Source of the DNA: Caldifarciminota bacterium
Lineage (GTDB): Bacteria > Hydrothermota > Tepidihabitantia > Tepidihabitantales > JAOUPE01
Reading direction: 5' to 3'
DNA length: 6,223 bases
Assembly: GCA_029880025.1 (NCBI GenBank)
Contig: JAOUPE010000101.1
Location: forward strand, 1 to 6,223
The position numbers and the translations under genes were made by a program. The notes under the pieces are model-generated. The model worked only from the letters and a program-made list of their open reading frames with translations, ran no database searches and was not told the DNA's origin. Positions 4,626-6,223 of the stretch are shown here, piece after piece. The stretch's first letter is position 1; each line of letters starts with the position of its first letter.

Positions 4626-6223
4626 TTAATCTTTAATCATAAAATGATACTTTCCTAACTTAAGCAAAGTCAATATTAGAAGATGCATAAAATTAACATG
4701 ATATTCTTGAAATAAAAGTAACGAATGAGCTATCCTATGGCGTAAGTTGTAACCCGCTTTTTCTACCAATAAAAATCTAAAGAAAAGCAAATCATCTTCA
4801 TCAAAAAGTTCCTTTATTTTTTCCTCATATAGAAGCGCCCCAAGGTCTTTCTCTCTTGCGATCTGTCTTCCTTTTTCGTCCGTTATGAAATAAAATGTGG
4901 CAACACCAGAAAAATTGCACATGTCTCTTATTAACCCTTCGATTTTAAGCGTAAGAGAATCAATCGGTAACACAAAATTAGGTAAATTACCCGAAGCTAA
5001 AAAATAATCCATCTGTATAAAATATTCATTAAGGGGAGGTATTAATAAATTTAGCCAATTAAATTCAATCTCTTGATTCCCGGCAAATTTCTTCTTTAAT
5101 GTCCTACCAAACCATGAATATTTTCTAAAAAAGGATATAAGTTCAGAAAGGAGCAATTTCCTTTGTCTTATAACTTCAAGGAATATGGCATTTATTAGGT
5201 GTATCTTTCCCATTTCAAGATGGATTTTATAATGCCAAAGGATTCCGTGATACTTTTTTTCTTCATCAGTGGTAAAATATTGAACTGTATGTCCGGATTG
5301 GTCAACAATTGAAGACTGAAACAAGTCTTGAATGGGATGTTCTTTCCTTTGTTCCTCCGCACACTTTTGCATCTCCTTATATGTAGGTAGCAGCTTTTTA
5401 TCAAGAGACAGTATTTTAATAATATCTTCTGGTAGCTCTTTAACAATCTTTTTAGCAATATTTTTGCATTGTTTAATAGATTTTGTTAAGTCTATTTCGG
5501 TTTTGAACTGATGGAATTCAACCGATGTTTTTAATTCGCTATACTTCTTTTCGAGCCCCTCGATTTTACTCTTATCTTTTATTTTCTTATAATATACCAA
5601 AGCATCACTACAAAAATGTAGCGACATTAAATTATTTTTCTCTGTTCTATTCATCATATTTTCATAAGATTCAGCTATACGTCTTGTCCAACTTTCTGTA
5701 TTCTGCCCAAGTTTCTTGCTAATTTTCTCCCCTAATTTGAACATATCTATAGCTCTAAGAATATCGTTAGATTTATATAGAGTTTCCGCCATTTGAAGGC
5801 ATACATTTTCAATATCAACAAAATCTTCTTTAGTATAAACTCTTTTATCATTCAACATTAGTTCTATTAGGTTGGCACGTAGAGCAAAGGCTGAACTACT
5901 ATTGAGGTCGAATTGATGAATTAGTCTCTTAATTTCTGTTTTAACCATATTTACACTTTCCTCATCTCTTGATTGACGCGCAAGGAAGTAAGCATTTCTT
6001 ATTGCAGTGATGACTTCTAATCCATAATGTTCTTGGGGATGTTCTTTATCATTAATTTCGTAAAGTCTAATGAGTTCTAAATAAGCACCAATTGTGGTCT
6101 TAGCATATCTGCCATGCTTTCTAGGACTTTGCCAAAGAATATGGGCGTAACGAGATTTCAACAAAGGGTTGCTAGTCGAATTTAATCTTTCCGATAGATA
6201 ATCATAAGTTTCGTCATCAAAAG
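4626..6223 (-). CDS. DUF4209-type protein with HEPN-like motif, 5' end cut by the right edge
   Basis: The frame is open to the window edge, giving 531 residues before TAA at 4628-4626. A TTG at 6164 could be read as a start, but protein-like sequence continues upstream of it (DDETYDYLSERLNS), so the true start lies outside. Residues 20-260 are helical and partly TPR-like (for example around AETLYKSNDILRAIDMFKLG), as in the N-terminal halves of DUF4209 proteins. The C-terminal part has a long helical lead-in and then AGYNLRHRIAHSLL, with R494 and H499 forming an R-x4-H motif. As I recall, DUF4209 is defined by a conserved RNxxxHG motif and occurs in the eukaryotic ERMARD protein. Here it reads RHxxxHS. 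R-x4-6-H is also the signature of HEPN ribonucleases, so an RNA-cleaving or defence role is possible but inferred. No signal peptide can be assessed. GC is low (27-40% in sampled lines), unlike the neighbouring operon, with which it is convergent. Confidence 0.75.
   Translation of the reverse strand, partial: FDDETYDYLSERLNSTSNPLLKSRYAHILWQSPRKHGRYAKTTIGAYLELIRLYEINDKEHPQEHYGLEVITAIRNAYFLARQSRDEESVNMVKTEIKRLIHQFDLNSSSAFALRANLIELMLNDKRVYTKEDFVDIENVCLQMAETLYKSNDILRAIDMFKLGEKISKKLGQNTESWTRRIAESYENMMNRTEKNNLMSLHFCSDALVYYKKIKDKSKIEGLEKKYSELKTSVEFHQFKTEIDLTKSIKQCKNIAKKIVKELPEDIIKILSLDKKLLPTYKEMQKCAEEQRKEHPIQDLFQSSIVDQSGHTVQYFTTDEEKKYHGILWHYKIHLEMGKIHLINAIFLEVIRQRKLLLSELISFFRKYSWFGRTLKKKFAGNQEIEFNWLNLLIPPLNEYFIQMDYFLASGNLPNFVLPIDSLTLKIEGLIRDMCNFSGVATFYFITDEKGRQIAREKDLGALLYEEKIKELFDEDDLLFFRFLLVEKAGYNLRHRIAHSLLLFQEYHVNFMHLLILTLLKLGKYHFMIKD

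Noticed and set aside
5525..5722. Plus-strand frame opposite the DUF4209-type gene
   Set aside because: Low-complexity translation rich in Tyr, Phe and Ser, antisense to a long intact frame.
4626..6164. Treating TTG 6164 as the true start of the DUF4209-type gene
   Set aside because: The frame continues to the window edge with protein-like sequence, so the gene is better described as cut off at its 5' end.

Overview
The window joins three unrelated transcription units: two AT-rich flanks and a GC-rich two-gene operon between them. Nothing here fixes the organism. The left-edge secreted protein with a D-x-D-x-D FG-GAP/VCBS-type calcium loop, the clustered intergenic repeats (a GATTGCTTCG...CAATGACA type, a CCTCTCC...GGAGAGG hairpin, and an AATTCGTG type), and the GT4-toroid plus GH130 pair would suit an uncultivated FCB-group or WOR-3-like bacterium. 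That is an inference made with low confidence.

Layout. Positions 1-271 (minus) hold the first 90 codons of an exported protein, with a clear promoter, Shine-Dalgarno site and signal peptide; the gene runs off the left edge. Positions 272-991 contain no convincing gene. They hold that promoter, a 190-bp cluster of three repeat-like elements, two small inverted repeats and a weak possible promoter. Positions 992-1144 carry a short protein-like frame with no ordinary start codon, either a small gene or a remnant. Positions 1161-3422 (plus) encode a two-domain protein: an N-terminal GT4 glycosyltransferase and a C-terminal helical-toroid, glycosidase-like domain. Its stop codon overlaps the start of a GH130 beta-mannoside phosphorylase/hydrolase family gene (3419-4405) by 4 bp. 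Positions 4406-4625 are a convergent spacer with a terminator-like hairpin for the minus strand. Positions 4626-6223 (minus) encode most of a DUF4209-type protein, cut by the right edge, with a HEPN-like R-x4-H motif near its C-terminus.

How the genes work together. The GT4-toroid protein and the GH130 enzyme almost certainly act together. GH130 enzymes cleave beta-mannosides, usually by phosphorolysis, and neither protein has a signal peptide. The simplest reading is a cytosolic system that builds and recovers a beta-mannoside oligosaccharide, possibly a reserve or compatible-solute glycan like the mannogen of Leishmania. The linkage, acceptor and role of the toroid domain cannot be read from the sequence. 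The two flanking genes are transcribed separately and show no link to this pathway. The DUF4209 protein may be an RNA-targeting or defence-type protein, judged only by its HEPN-like motif.
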